A stretch of DNA of 64,000 bases from Leucaena leucocephala (Eukaryota; Streptophyta; Magnoliopsida; Fabales; Fabaceae), in contig CM073527.1 of assembly GCA_037074615.1 (NCBI GenBank), forward strand, positions 4,304,848 through 4,368,847, read 5' to 3'. The first letter of the stretch is position 1, and the number at the start of each line of letters is the position of its first letter. Below are positions 11,836 through 25,100 of this stretch, in pieces. Below the pieces are notes generated by a model that ran no database searches, was not told where the DNA came from, and saw only the letters and a list, made by a program, of their open reading frames with translations. The translations under genes were made by a program, and so were the position numbers.

Positions 11836-12229
11836 GATTGTTAGTTACAGCTAATGAGGTTCTTAGTTACAGAGACTGGAGTTGTTAGTTGCTGGTACTG
11901 TGGTTGTTATTTTAGGCGCTGAGATTATAAGTGCAGCTGATGGGGTTATTAGTTGCAGGTGCTGAGGTTGTTATTTCAGGCGCTGGGATTGTTTATAAGA
12001 AGAAAGAACATTTGAATTTCCCCGATAGAGGGGTAAATCCCACTATCAGGTATCCATATCTCACTATCGCCAGCGGCGCCCATGAATCCCTGCTATCAGG
12101 GATATTTATGTCTTTTTACAATTAGAAAAAATTCATATGAGGTCCCATGGGACTTGACATTAATTATACCATTTCTTGGGACTTTTTTGTCATTCAATTG
12201 CTTACATAGGACTTAAATGTCATTTTCCC
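11836..12229 (-). repeat. right terminal inverted repeat of the foldback element
   Basis: The reverse complement matches 5321-5628 and then 10796 to about 10886. It ends CATTTTCCC at 12229. The open frame at 11931-12125 mirrors the one at 5425-5619, which is a consequence of the inverted repeat. Confidence 0.85.
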
Positions 12230-13157
12230 AAAAAAGAAAAATCTCTCCCTCTATCCATTCTCTTTACATATAAAATCAACCAGAAACAATGAAGCCTCCA
12301 ACCAAAATTTATCATAAACAAACAATTTTATATAATTCTTTTTTTTTTCATTTTTTTTATATAACTATCTAAGATTTTCCTACAATCAACTCTGGTATTA
12401 TTAGGTCCAATTTTACATAGTTTTCTGGCATTTCCCCCCTATTTACAATGTACAAATCCTCAAACTTATATGAGGATGAATTAGTTAGATCTTGTATGAA
12501 TTAGTTAGATCTTGTACATTTTTTAACTATATATTTGAAAACGATTAACATTCAATTATTTTTTAACAAATGCATAATCCCTAAGCTTTCTGAAAGCAAT
12601 TTTGGTCATCCTTTGAATTCTATTTGGGAAAACAGGTTTGTTTCTGCCATATTTTGCTTCTAGAATTGGAAATTAACTGTTTTGTGTCCAAGTACAAGGT
12701 GTGAATGTGAATTTGCTCGAATCTTATCCTTGTATTTTGGCAATTTTCTTGTTTTTGTTAAATTTGTTGTCGGCTTGGGTTTGCTTCTGTGGTCTCTTTG
12801 TGGACTAGTGTTTGTAAATCCATTTTCAATTAATATGAAAATGCATTTCTCGGCCATTTTTTTTTAAAAAAAAAAAAAAACAAGTAGCTACGAATTCAAA
12901 ACTCCTGTGTAGAACAGGTCTGAAGAAATTAGAACATGGTGGGAAAAAACCCTGCTAGGGGGCCTCAATCAGGTTCCTATTAATAGGCTCTAGATACCGG
13001 TTGTTTACCAAACAAAAAATCTAATTCAGCAGGAACAATGGTATAAAGAATGACCAACAGAACCAAAGTATGGTGGAAAATCTATGAATGATAGCTACAA
13101 TGTATTGTCCTAAAATAAAATTCTATGTGAAAAATCACCCAAAAAAAAAAAAAAAAG
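12230..13157. other. downstream flank of the cotransporter gene; no gene seen
   Basis: AT-rich sequence with long A/T runs (about 12853-12880 and 13139-13156). The part adjoining 13157 should hold the 3' untranslated region of the minus-strand cotransporter gene, but no clear polyadenylation site could be assigned. The small open frames at 12660-12867 have no recognisable domain. Confidence 0.5.
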
Positions 13158-16100
13158 CTATGTGAATAGAGTCACAACATCTCTACGGTATCCTCTTACA
13201 ATCAAAATCCTGGGTACCTTCTCTAGCAACAGATCCATATACTCCATATAGAAATAAGCAGGGTGGTTCAATGGAGGTGGAGGCAGGCTTACAAGCACAA
13301 CTGCTGCCATTCTTGAGTACTTCAGCATTATAGAATTCAGCTTCAATGTTGTGTAAAGAAACTTCTCTACCTGCTTCTCATTCACAACCACAGGCTTACC
13401 GTCAGCCATAAGAGGGGCATCGCCCCGCTTTGTTGCCTTCATTTCGGCTAAGTTATCCCCCATTCTTCGCTGCGCACTAGTAAATGCTTCGTATGATTCA
13501 TCTTGCTGAGACTCACCGCCATCCATTTTCACATCCCATTTCATTGTTATGACAAAGACTTCTGCTTGCATACGAAGATCATAGAGAAACTTCTTCACAT
13601 CAGTCTTCAGCACCTCCGCATCTGCATCCTCTTCTGCAATGCAAAAAACTTGAATCTTGCAACTGTCAAAGCTTTTCTTAGTAAGAAGAAGCTGGGAAAG
13701 AAGAAGCATTAAACCACCATCTCTCACAATCCAATACAAATCAATTGTGCCATACTGCTTCTGGTACTCATTAGGCCACTCATCAAGACCCTTCACGATG
13801 ACTACTGCTTTGTTTGCTACGATGCAGTCGTTAATTATCCCAACAAAGGTTGCTGGGATCTCTGTCAAATTCTCACGTCGCCATATTTCTGGATATCTCA
13901 TCACGATGATGTTTGGCTTAAGATTTCCAAGGCCCATAGTCTGTATAATACCACGAAAGCCTTCTGTCATATTGGGGGCAACAACTATCTCGGCAACACC
14001 TTCACAATTCTTGTAATCAATGTAGGTACTCAGTTGTCTACAAGCAGCCTTGGCATCTTCAGCACATTCATGGTAGTCACCATCTAGTATAGAGACAAAT
14101 ATCGACATTCCTCGACCTTTTTTCTTCATGCAGTTAGCGAAGTCTGCTAGTTTGGGATGGCAAGGTACATTTTCTGGCAATTTACCCCAAGGTCGGCAGA
14201 ATATTAAAGGGATCGGGTACCAATTCTTTGGGTGCACTTGGCTTGCTACAAATACAACGACTTCATATTAAATTGATAGATAAAAAGTATTAGCAAGCAA
14301 ATGCAACAATATATACTTGTACAACAGTGAACATTGCAATTGCAACAAACATAATAAAGTAAATCAACAATCCTAGTTCAAACTCATAATGAGGATGCAG
14401 GATGAGGATGATCAATGTAGTATCTGAACATATTTATGATATTTCTAACTTGGAATTTATGATGATCACAACTGCAATTCAAGAACTTTGGCAATTGGCC
14501 TTCTCCCAACAATATCTTCAGCGCGCAAACTGATGGAGACTAAGGGAGTAAGAGGTGTTTATTCTCACATTAAGTAGTATGCATTGCTTTCTGGGCTACT
14601 TAATTGGATGGGTTGTCCCACTTCAATATCTAACTTTTGAAGTAGAATTCGTTACTACACTTGGGTGCCCATGGATCATTATCAAAGTTTGTGATTGGTG
14701 GTTCCAAAAAGAGCTACCAACAAACAAGGTTATGACTATTAAAAAAACTCGTGCAAAGTACAGCTGTCAGGATGTTAGCACTTCAAGGTTGGCCAACTAA
14801 TAAAACACCAAACTAATATAGGCTGCCTATTCCCATTTTAGAGAGTATGGATTGCTCCATGAGGTACTCAGGTATGTTGGTTCTTCAACCGCAAGAGCTA
14901 ACATTTGGGATATGATTTTCTACTTCACTCAGATGCCCATCTCAAACTCGCCTTAATTTATGGAGTCCCTCCTTATGAATGGCTTCTTTGGTATTCTCCC
15001 CACTACAATACTTGACTACGATGTTTAATTGACATAGCTCCCAAAATACTTCAACCTACTTCCTCATATTAGAGATTTCGAACATATTAACAAAACTTAA
15101 AATTATTAAAAACCAAGAACATATTGACGTAATTGTTTTTTCTTTTAAATTGCATAATTTAAAATTTCATTTCGACTCAAATTTATAATAAAAATTAACA
15201 TTGGTATAAATTTAATAGTTTTAGAAAAAAAAATTAAATCTGTAATTATCAACAAACAAATAACAATGTAATGAACTTTAAAAATTACATTTTTGATTGA
15301 ATACGTGACTTTTTATAACAAAAACTTGTTGGTGAGTTGGGTCCAAGGGTTCACCAAAACAAAGATTATATATATTAAGAAGAGAAATCAGTGTTATTCT
15401 TCAGGTCATTTTGTCATTTTGTGGTTTTAAGGGAGGAATATATATTCTAAAAATAAAAAGAAAGGCTTCGATTGCAAGAGAAAATAATAATTTTCCCTAG
15501 CAATTAATAATAAACAATTTGCAGTCATTGAACACAACCTAAATTTAGGAATCAGGCTCAAACCAATCCATGTCCCAGAGATGACCTCATCTCCATCCAT
15601 TTTTCTTTTGGGCCAGCTATCTCAACCCACTTTAATGCAGAATCCTATATCTAATGAAGAGAAGGGAGTTGGTAATTGCATGGAGGAGAGGTCTGCAAGC
15701 GGTCCAACCGGCAGTTCACAATGCAATTTTTCGATGATGCCAAAGATAAACTGTCATATTATTTTATCATATAGTGAGGTATAGGGATATATACCTCCAA
15801 GTGACCTGAGGCTGCGAAGTGCCAATTGGAAATATGCACTTTTAAAACCATCTCCCCAGTCCCCAGCCTTTCCTTTGATACTGACATACTTGTATATAAG
15901 GCTTGCAAGAGCTAAAGACACCACGGTGAATGTCCAAGAGATCAGGAACATGATCACTGCATTGAAAACAAAAGAAACAGTTATTTATAAGGAAAATAGC
16001 AACCACAAAAGCTAACTTCAACATGAACGGAAGAACAGCAGCAATAGAAAACATCTAATGACTATTAGCAGCAGCAGACCATGTTGATAGAACGTGGTTA

Positions 16101-19100
16101 AATTATAGTTAAAATATTCATGAACCTTCACTTTCCATACATGCTACCAAAGCCTTTATGATTAAGTGGCAAGGCTTAATCCTTCCTAGCCAAACTTTTG
16201 GTAATTGATTGAGCTTTCAAGTTTCAACACATGATATAAGGGGCATGTGTTTTGCACAGCTTCAAAACCCAAGTACAATCTGTGAGAAGTGCCAGAAAAT
16301 TATAATAAAACTATTTATGATCCTCCATTGAACAACTAAACTTACAAGTTTTCTGGATCAATACAACTTAAACTTATGGATTGACTTGGTCCATGGCACA
16401 TATATACATGAACACAAGATTCCACATACAGAAAAACAATAAACAGAATGTCATGCAAGAGCAACAGCTTAGTATTTATATTTGTAGATACAGAAATTTC
16501 ATATCTGGATTAAATATATAAGCCAGAAAATGGACAGCATGTTGATGGTAGGAAAAAAAAAATGGACAGCATGTAATTGGAGAAAGATAACCAGGAGTGC
16601 ATAGAAAATTAAGTGCGTCCATATACACTCTGAAATCTTTATATTGCTCTCTTCTACCGCAGAGTCTTTATAAAGTTCTCTCTTCTACAGCATACAAAAC
16701 AATACTGCAAGAGATCCAGGGGGCCAATAATTTCACGTCATGTAGACATTATATTAAGATCCATACGGGTACCATGACCAACATTGAATTCTCAAGCCAG
16801 AGTGAATCATCCCCAACATGAAATTTTCAAATATAAATTTCAGATAAAGATTAGTTATACCCATTTGTCTCAATGTTTAAATACTTTTAATGCTTATGTT
16901 TAATGGTGTCTGTCACATCTAAATTGTTCTGGGCATGATGATTAGTAAGAAATTTAGTAGAAAGGTTATCTAGTCGGACAATTTCATGGATTCATGATAG
17001 GCAGCAAATATAATATCACAGAATTAAACTCAAAGCAGACAGGAAAGACAACATACCTACACAAAGTAATGCACCAACAAGAGACAAGCTCCAGTGGTGA
17101 AAAGCCCATCGAGGGCGCCAACTAGGAGCATCTAGAAGATCCAGAAGGAAGCAGGACAAGTTGACACCCGCATAACATAGAAGGAAGAACATGGTTACTG
17201 TTGGAGTGATAAGATCCAGATTCCCAATTATGACACACCCAATACAGAGCAAAGTAGTGAAAAGTGTCGCAAGGTGAGGCTCCCTGCCATCGACAGCTTT
17301 GAAGTAGTTAAGAACAGGTAAAATATCATCATTGGCTATTGCAGCAAGCAAACGTGGGGCCCCTGTCAAGCTCTGAAGAGCAGCACCCAGAGTTGAAAGA
17401 ATGATCCCAATTTTGATTAATGATGGAAAAGGCCAAGCAATGGTAGCCGTAAGTAGCCTGCACAAAATCCCATGTCAAAACAAGACAGGTTTATCTTTTC
17501 TACACATACAAAGACAACTTACAGCAATATAATGGTTCACCATGTACACTTAAACTTCATCCAAGCACATGCAATACAACAATACGATGGTCCTTTTTAA
17601 ACCAAAATGTACCTATCTGTTAATAGCTTGTTTCTGGTTGCAACAGAACCAAACAAGAAAACAGTAACCAGATACATAGTAGAAGTCCCAAGAGTAGCAG
17701 CTAAGGTTCCAACAGGAATAGACTGCTGAGTATCTTTCAGAGATGATGATCGATTTGAACCTGCCATTATTCCTGTCACAGCTGGGAAAAAGAGCCCCAC
17801 CAATGAACTGGAAGGGTAAAAACTATAGTCAGGAAAAAGGGAGAAAGCAAAAGTGTTAAGTCATGAAATGAACGCTATATTTTTAACTCGAGTGGTGCCT
17901 GAGTCACCTGCAGTGCAGAGCATAGCCAACATAACGGAAATGGGTTTGGCCTTTATCTTAAAGGCCCTTAATGGGATGGTTAAGATAGAGATTTGGATTG
18001 CTTCACTGCTGCATTGTATTCAGTGACCATCTAATAATCAATTCCAATAAGGCACCCTTTTTTCCCATTGTAAGTCATTTTTCCTTAAAAGCTAATATAG
18101 AAAGTCATTATTACATAGGGGAAATGTCATTTCAACAAATTCTACATAAATTTCCTCTATCACCCTCCTCACAACCTTAGAACATCATTCTCCTAAATAC
18201 TCTTAGGCTAAAACTCTTCCAATTCCAAATTCCAAATCCAAACCCACCATTAAGTTGGAGTGGCAGTAGTTCCAAAAGAAATGGGCATAAAAATATGAAT
18301 AAATAAGTAAAAGCTATTTATCTTACTTGAAACCCCAGGTTACGGATCCATTAGCATCTGGAATTCCATTAGCATCGGTCTTTTGATAATCTGAGATCCA
18401 ATTTTCTTTAAATGTCTCCAAACTCAGTCCCGTGATTCCCTCTTAATAACAAATGCAAGAGAAAACATGGGATAAATAATAAGAATAAGAATTGAAAACA
18501 TTCCATCACATATATATCAGTATAGGCAAGCCTAAATCAAATTGAGAACCTCAACATTCAAGGTGGACGCAACAAAAAGGAAATATTATAAAGAACTATA
18601 GTATGGAATACAATTCACATCCTAAGCTATGTGCACAATAGTTTTAAAACAAAAAAGCCTTACTCATACAAGAATACTTTCTCAACATTCACTTAAAGTT
18701 TGGTACTTTGACTTAATAATCAAGCATGGCAAAGCAACTTGGTTGCACCACTTTAGATTCCATGCTGAATTTACCTCATCTCTGTTTGAGGGTTAACGGC
18801 AGCACAAGCAAAATTATAAGGGCTGCATGGCCAAAACTTTCTTCCCTCTAAGCATAATATCTTTGATCAAAAAATTAATAATCATCAGCGTCCCTACTTT
18901 TTACTTTACTAGTGTCGCAATTCCCCTCCATTCAATAAATTTTTTCCTTAGAGTACTTTCTAATTTAGTAATTGCTAATGGCTTGTACTACAGTTCATGA
19001 CACCACTGAGGAGGCATTCCCTTCTATGGCAAGAAGTTCAGATGCAGTTTGGGCTAACAAAATCAATTATTGAGCCATATCATCTCAATTTGAGTGGTAA

Positions 19101-22100
19101 TGGCAGCACAAGCAAAATTACAACAATGGCTGCATGGTGGAAACTTGTAAGCATAAAATGATTTAGAGGATTCATTGGCCTTTCAGATTAGTACAGGAGA
19201 TTTTATAAGTACTTGATTTTATTTGTTGTGAATGACTACTATGTCATTAGGATTTTTCATTATATTTTATGCAAATGAGTCTAATTCTTTTATGCATATT
19301 AATCATTATTTACATCATAAGTTTTTCAAAATTGTCGCTACATTTTCATGTGGCGCAACGTTATGGGCCATTAGTACGAAAAATGCACTGCAGAAAAAAT
19401 TATAAGTCTGTGTACTTGTAATGAGATGCAGGGGATTCAATAGCATCAACTAATAAACAATTTATGAGGTCATAAAATATGGAGTGATGTATCTTGTCCT
19501 TAAAAATAGAATCAATTCTAGAAATTTTGAGAATGAGATGGAGATCAAGGTAGTACAGGTTGCCAGGTTCCACATTGAGGCCCCGTTTGGTATCCTGGAA
19601 GGATTCTTGACGGAATGCCTCACATATGAAAAGGAATGGGAATAAGCTTAAACTACGTTTGCCATGCTAGAAAAAATAAATGGACTGGTTATAAACTTTG
19701 GTATGTATATTTAAGTAATGGAAGGAGTACTTAAATGGATTGGTTCTCCAACTGTAATAGCTAGCTTTTTGGAGAGGGTTCTGCACCCCACTTTTCATGC
19801 CCATAAAGATTATAGAGCATGAACCAAAGTTGACATTATTAATGAAAACATTGGCTATATCCTCGTCCATGAAGGAAGATTGGCAATGGGACAAAACCAG
19901 GAGGAAGCAACGCTGACCATACAAGAAACAAGAATATAATAGAGAAAATGAGAAACTCCTCTAGTATTCAAGAAACCAGACTCTGCCAAGCCAATTGACC
20001 ATCCACACCCCTCTCCATTCCATTCTCCAGCTAAAATACTATCCACAACAAGCTGCCTCCACATCCTCACATACCATTTAACAGTGAGTTAAAATGGAAT
20101 ATTCTATGTTTTGCCCCTTCTACATCTAATTGTTATCTTTATCTATATTTGGCTCTTCATTCCTTTAGGCTCAATGACACCAGATACATCATAATGAAAA
20201 TATTAAAATTATCCTACATGTTCCCAGGTGCACTATTAAATGATGTAAAATCATGAATATGGAATCATCAAAAACTGAAAAACACACCCATTAAAAATAG
20301 TTCAGTATCAAAGAGGGAGGCAGAAGAAACAAAAGTCGGTCCAATCAAGTGAAGAACGCACCTGCAGGCTTATCCTTTCTTGCCAAGAAAACCCCCATAA
20401 ATATGCAGGATAGCGAGAACAAAACAGGTATAAGAAAAGCAGGCGCAACCCGATTAATCATCTTTACACCTCCAAATACAACAAAGCATAATAGAATAGT
20501 CACAACAATTCCATAAATTTGCATATCATGAGAACTTATAACGTGTATTGGTTCTGCAACTGCAGTACCATTAACTTGTGTGATTGTCTCTGCAAATGTA
20601 ACACAAAGAAATTGAGTTTAAAGCGCATTGTAGAATTATTAACTTGAAACAGTTTATTATTATATTACTGATGCCAATAATGTTCCACAATGAATTATAT
20701 CGTTACTTGATGCTAAGCAAATTAAGCATAGAAGAATGTACAATGTCCATGAAGAAACAATACATGTAAGACCCCAAAGTAGTGTAAACACCATGCAAAT
20801 CTAATGGATGTCTTGCTTGATACAATTTAATAGAGACAACTCACTTGCCTTGCATGCTTTTCTTTCTCCACTATTCATTTTTATAATTATATCATTATTT
20901 ACACGACTACAATCACAGAAACATGAAAATTTTACAGACTTAAAATAAGGGGAACTAAGCTCAAAAAGTCCAAAATGGTAGACTTCTCTCTATAGATGCC
21001 AATACTCTTCCCAAAGTGTGTAACAAGTTTTGTACAAAGAAAAGTACGATGTATATAATAATACCTCACGAATGTTGTATCTAGAAAATATACTTGAATT
21101 AAAAGTACTACGTAAACAGGAAATAATACTTTTGGCCCCTATAATTTCACTCAATTTTTAATTTGATCCTTAAGTTTAAATAATTTATAATTAAGTCCTT
21201 CTTGTTATGCTTATGCTAATAGTTTGCCATATGAGTTAATTTTACTACATTACCTATACTATTATTGTCAAATCATACATAAGTATCAAGATAACGTATA
21301 ACTATGTTAACAGAATTTAGTAAACACATGCAAAATTTTAACAAGAGGGACTACATTAAAACGTTGTAAACTGTAAGAATTCAATTACAAACTTTTACAC
21401 TAAGGGACTAAATTGAAAATTGAAAATTGAATAAAATTATTGGTACTAAAAGTATAATTTTCCCTAGATAAAATGAATAGAACCACATCACTCCAAGTAA
21501 GCAAATTCTGCCATTACCTCCAAAAATCCCAGCTTTAGGCACTGCTTTCAAAAATGTTTCTACGGCTCCCAACACATAACTAGAACCATAATAAAACAAA
21601 GACAATTAGGCTAGTCTTCATTCTGTCTTCCTCTTGAATCTGAAGACACTTAGCAGGAAGGTCACAGAAAGAGGGAAAAAATCCCATTGTTCAAACTTAC
21701 AGGGCTCCAGCAACTGCATTCCCCAGAAAGAAACAAAGACCAATGCTAACTCCAACTTCTGGACCAAGGGCACGACCTATGAGATAGTATGGTCCCCCAC
21801 CCTACAAAAGTGCAAAGATGAGGGCCAAAAATTTCTTCCCATCAATGAACAATGTAAACGTCACCAAATTCTAGTAGCTATCTCAAATCATAAATTGCTA
21901 CTTTATTACAGAATTTTCATTCGTAAAAATTTATGGCTGTTCTCAAAATATTCATTTCTGTTGACAGAAAAAGTTATTGACAGGTTAATAAAAACTGCAA
22001 AAGGAACCCTTTAAACTTAAAATGTGTGTTAAGAGGCACAAGCTATTTTACAATAAATCTCCCTAAACTTTTACATTTATGCAGATAACCCCCATGCTAT

Positions 22101-25100
22101 TAGTTTTGTTCATTATTTATCTGCAATTAACTCAAAGTTTAAGGAGGTTATACCAATATATGCATGCAAAAATAAAGTCTAAGGGGTATAAAATTGATAG
22201 TTTGGGGTTATCTGCAAACTTGAAAGTTTAAAGGGGTTTACTATTAAGTTTTAAAGGTTAAAGTTATTTGTACATGGTCCTAAGTCTAGGGAAATTTTAT
22301 GTAATTTAGTCTTTTATTAATTACATATATCTTGTCATATTTATATATCTTACAAAATACATATGAGATATTTGAATTAGTGAAGATATATTTAGGATTC
22401 TAGGGTTGGCTTATGTCTTCTGCTCATATAAACCTATTGTACTCAAGGTTTAACTATGGAATAAAATAGAGGCATATTCACCTCTGCTTCTTCAATATGA
22501 TTAAAAAAGTTTATAAAGAAAGAATGCATTATTGCCCAGTCAAGATGAACTCAGCTACAATAGTAAGTTTGTATAGAGCCAGAAATGACAGCAACTGTTC
22601 TTTCACACAAATCCTAAACTATTTTTTTAAAAAATAAAATCCTATAGGACAATTTGGAACAAAAGGAGAGTTTAAAATCCTCTATGATAACTAACTGAAA
22701 TAGCATGTTCTCTAAAGCATAATTGTGTGTGCTGAAACAATTGCTCAGATGAGAAGGAAGAAAGGTAGCGGTCAAATCAAAGAAACATAAGTTTAATTCG
22801 GTTGTAGCATATACCTTCATGGCACCATTGGTTGCAATAGCACTCAGTGATATTGAAGTGAGAAAAGTACAGGAGCCACATAAAGTAACAAGCAACAATG
22901 ACTCTGCTATGCCAGCCATACCAACAATCCTAGAATTTGGATGTTCATGAAAAAGAAAACGTCTAAATTATGGTTAGTTTGATGATAATGTTATTCAATT
23001 GTAACAACTTCAAAATCACAAAAACTAAAAAAATACAGTTTCAAATAAATAAATGTAAATGCTAAATCTACTCCAAGTACAAAATCGGGGCATATTTTAC
23101 AACAAATTTATTCAAAGCTTAATCAAAAAGAAAAGACTAAATTACCATCAAATATTATAAATGTAAAATTACAGTTCTCATAACTTGGATTGGATTACAA
23201 AACTTTAATGGGATCTGTTCGCAAATCAGATAAAGAAATTAGCTTATAGTAAACCCACCAGGAAGCCAAGAGAAAAATCTAACCCAGGAAAAGTTGAGAA
23301 ACGAGATGATAGATATCTAAAATAGTTTCTACTATTGCACTTTGGTAAGGAGTGAACTGCTCAAGAGATATCTTTCTAACTTTATGTCACAATGCTAAAA
23401 CATAGCAAGGCAATCACAAATTAAAATTAGCATACGCGTTTCTCCCTTTATATATTAAATAGATATATCATAGGTGACCTATTTGTGTAAAAGTTATAAT
23501 CCACTCACAATACAATTCTCCACATAGGAGTTTCAGATATAAGGGAAAAAACAAATTATCTTTCATGGAAATTACTTCCAAAAATAATATTTATTCTACT
23601 TTCAAGCTAACTGCTAAGTCATGTCATTAACCTCACGACCTCTACATTTTACTTGAGTTTAGTTTAGGTATTGGCAGATTATCCACATGTTGACTTAGGC
23701 AAAAAGGAAAGTATTCCAAGCATAAAATCTCTCATATCATCCGTCGCTCCCCCCCAACACCCCACCCCAACCCAACCATCTGGTTAAAATTAATTATGCT
23801 CTAGCCAATTCCACAACACATCATCAAACAGAGAGTAGTTCCAAGGACCTAACTATAATGCTGCCAAAAAAACTCCAAGACGATGGGCAAATTCAATGCC
23901 CTCCAAACAGCTCAAACAACTAGCTTTAATGCTGCAAAAGAAACCACCAAATGCCGGAGGTTGTATTTGTTTCAAATCTTAAAAGGTACATAAAACGCAC
24001 ACATAAAGAGAAAGGGCTACATGAAAGGCCCCTTATCAGTAAAATAGCCTTATAATTAAAGGTTCCCTATTTTACAGGAAAAGCCAGCTGTGTTTTCAGA
24101 AACATTCTAGAAAGCTAGTTGAAGATGGGAGCATCAATGATGATGGAGAGATGAATATAGATGAGAAGGACTAGTTTAGGTCCTTTACAAATTTTCTATC
24201 TTAAATAATTTGCTAGTTCATTTGTCTCTCTTTCATCCCATTATTTACATTCTTCTGCACATGCACCACGAACCTGTGATTTTATGCTTTTGGTTTGTCT
24301 TTTGTGTTACTTTTAACATGCCAATGCTTTGTCATGACTTAGATTGCATTATAGCGTTGTTTTTATATTTTATTTATCGCTTAATGATTTGATTTAGAAA
24401 TTCTTTTTTAAAACATACTGCCTAATTATGCAGCCACTCTGACTCACTGCGTAAGTGATGCAATTTGAAGAACTCACTGCTTTAACCCACTAGTCACCAC
24501 ATAATAACTTCGATAACATCCAATCCATCCCAAAAACATATCAAATTTCCCCTTATGGTACCCATAATAATCATTAAACTCCGCATAATTCATGTTAGCA
24601 ATACCTAAGGATAATCTATGCAAAATTATAAGATCCGAATCATAAATAATATATATAGATGATTTAAGTTCAGGTTACAAATATACAAAGCTGCCCAAGC
24701 AGATGCTAACATAATGACATTATTTTGAATCTAGAGAAAATGAAACAATCATCAGCTCTGCACTAAACAAAAAATAAGGCTAAAAATTTATTCATCGAGT
24801 AAACAAAGGATTGCATTTAGATTGCTTCATCCTTGCAGGAAACTAGAAAAATAATCCTCCAAGAAATTGTTAAATATACCAAAATAACTAATCTCTATTG
24901 CCTAAGAAAAAATGGGATTCCTTTTTCATATTGCAACATCATTATTCAATGAGAAAGCTTATGTTTTTATAGAACAATTACTAGAGGAATTAAACCTGAA
25001 AAGGTAAGAATTAAAGCAGTATACAAGTTACCAAGAGAACCGAATGTAATAGATAATTCCCAATATGCTTTGTAAGCACGGAATGAATACACCCATCATT

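Larger units (their letters stand above)
5321..12229. mobile_element. MULE-like foldback DNA transposon, non-autonomous, split by a Copia insertion
   Basis: The left end (5321 onward, GGGAAAATGCCATTTAAGTC) is matched by the reverse complement of the right end (up to 12229, GGGAAAATGACATTTAAGTC). By eye the match runs nearly base for base for about 395 bp, continuing across the Copia insertion. Flanks are A-rich nonamers (5312-5320 AAAAAAAAA, 12230-12238 AAAAAAGAA), compatible with a 9-bp target duplication. Removing the Copia element and its duplicated target leaves about 1737 bp. Long inverted ends, a 9-bp duplication and no transposase fit a non-autonomous Mutator-like element; a Foldback-class element is the alternative. 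The interior holds CAGCACCTG/AACAAC-type minisatellites, partial copies of the inverted end and a 0.4-kb unique segment. Confidence 0.75.

Noticed and set aside
12682..12867. 61-codon hydrophobic open frame downstream of the cotransporter gene
   Set aside because: It is short, overlaps an opposite-strand frame and has no recognisable features; chance in T-rich DNA is likely.
13503..14016. Plus-strand open frames opposite the last cotransporter exon
   Set aside because: The minus strand encodes the well-conserved SLC12 C-terminal domain; the plus frames are shadows.
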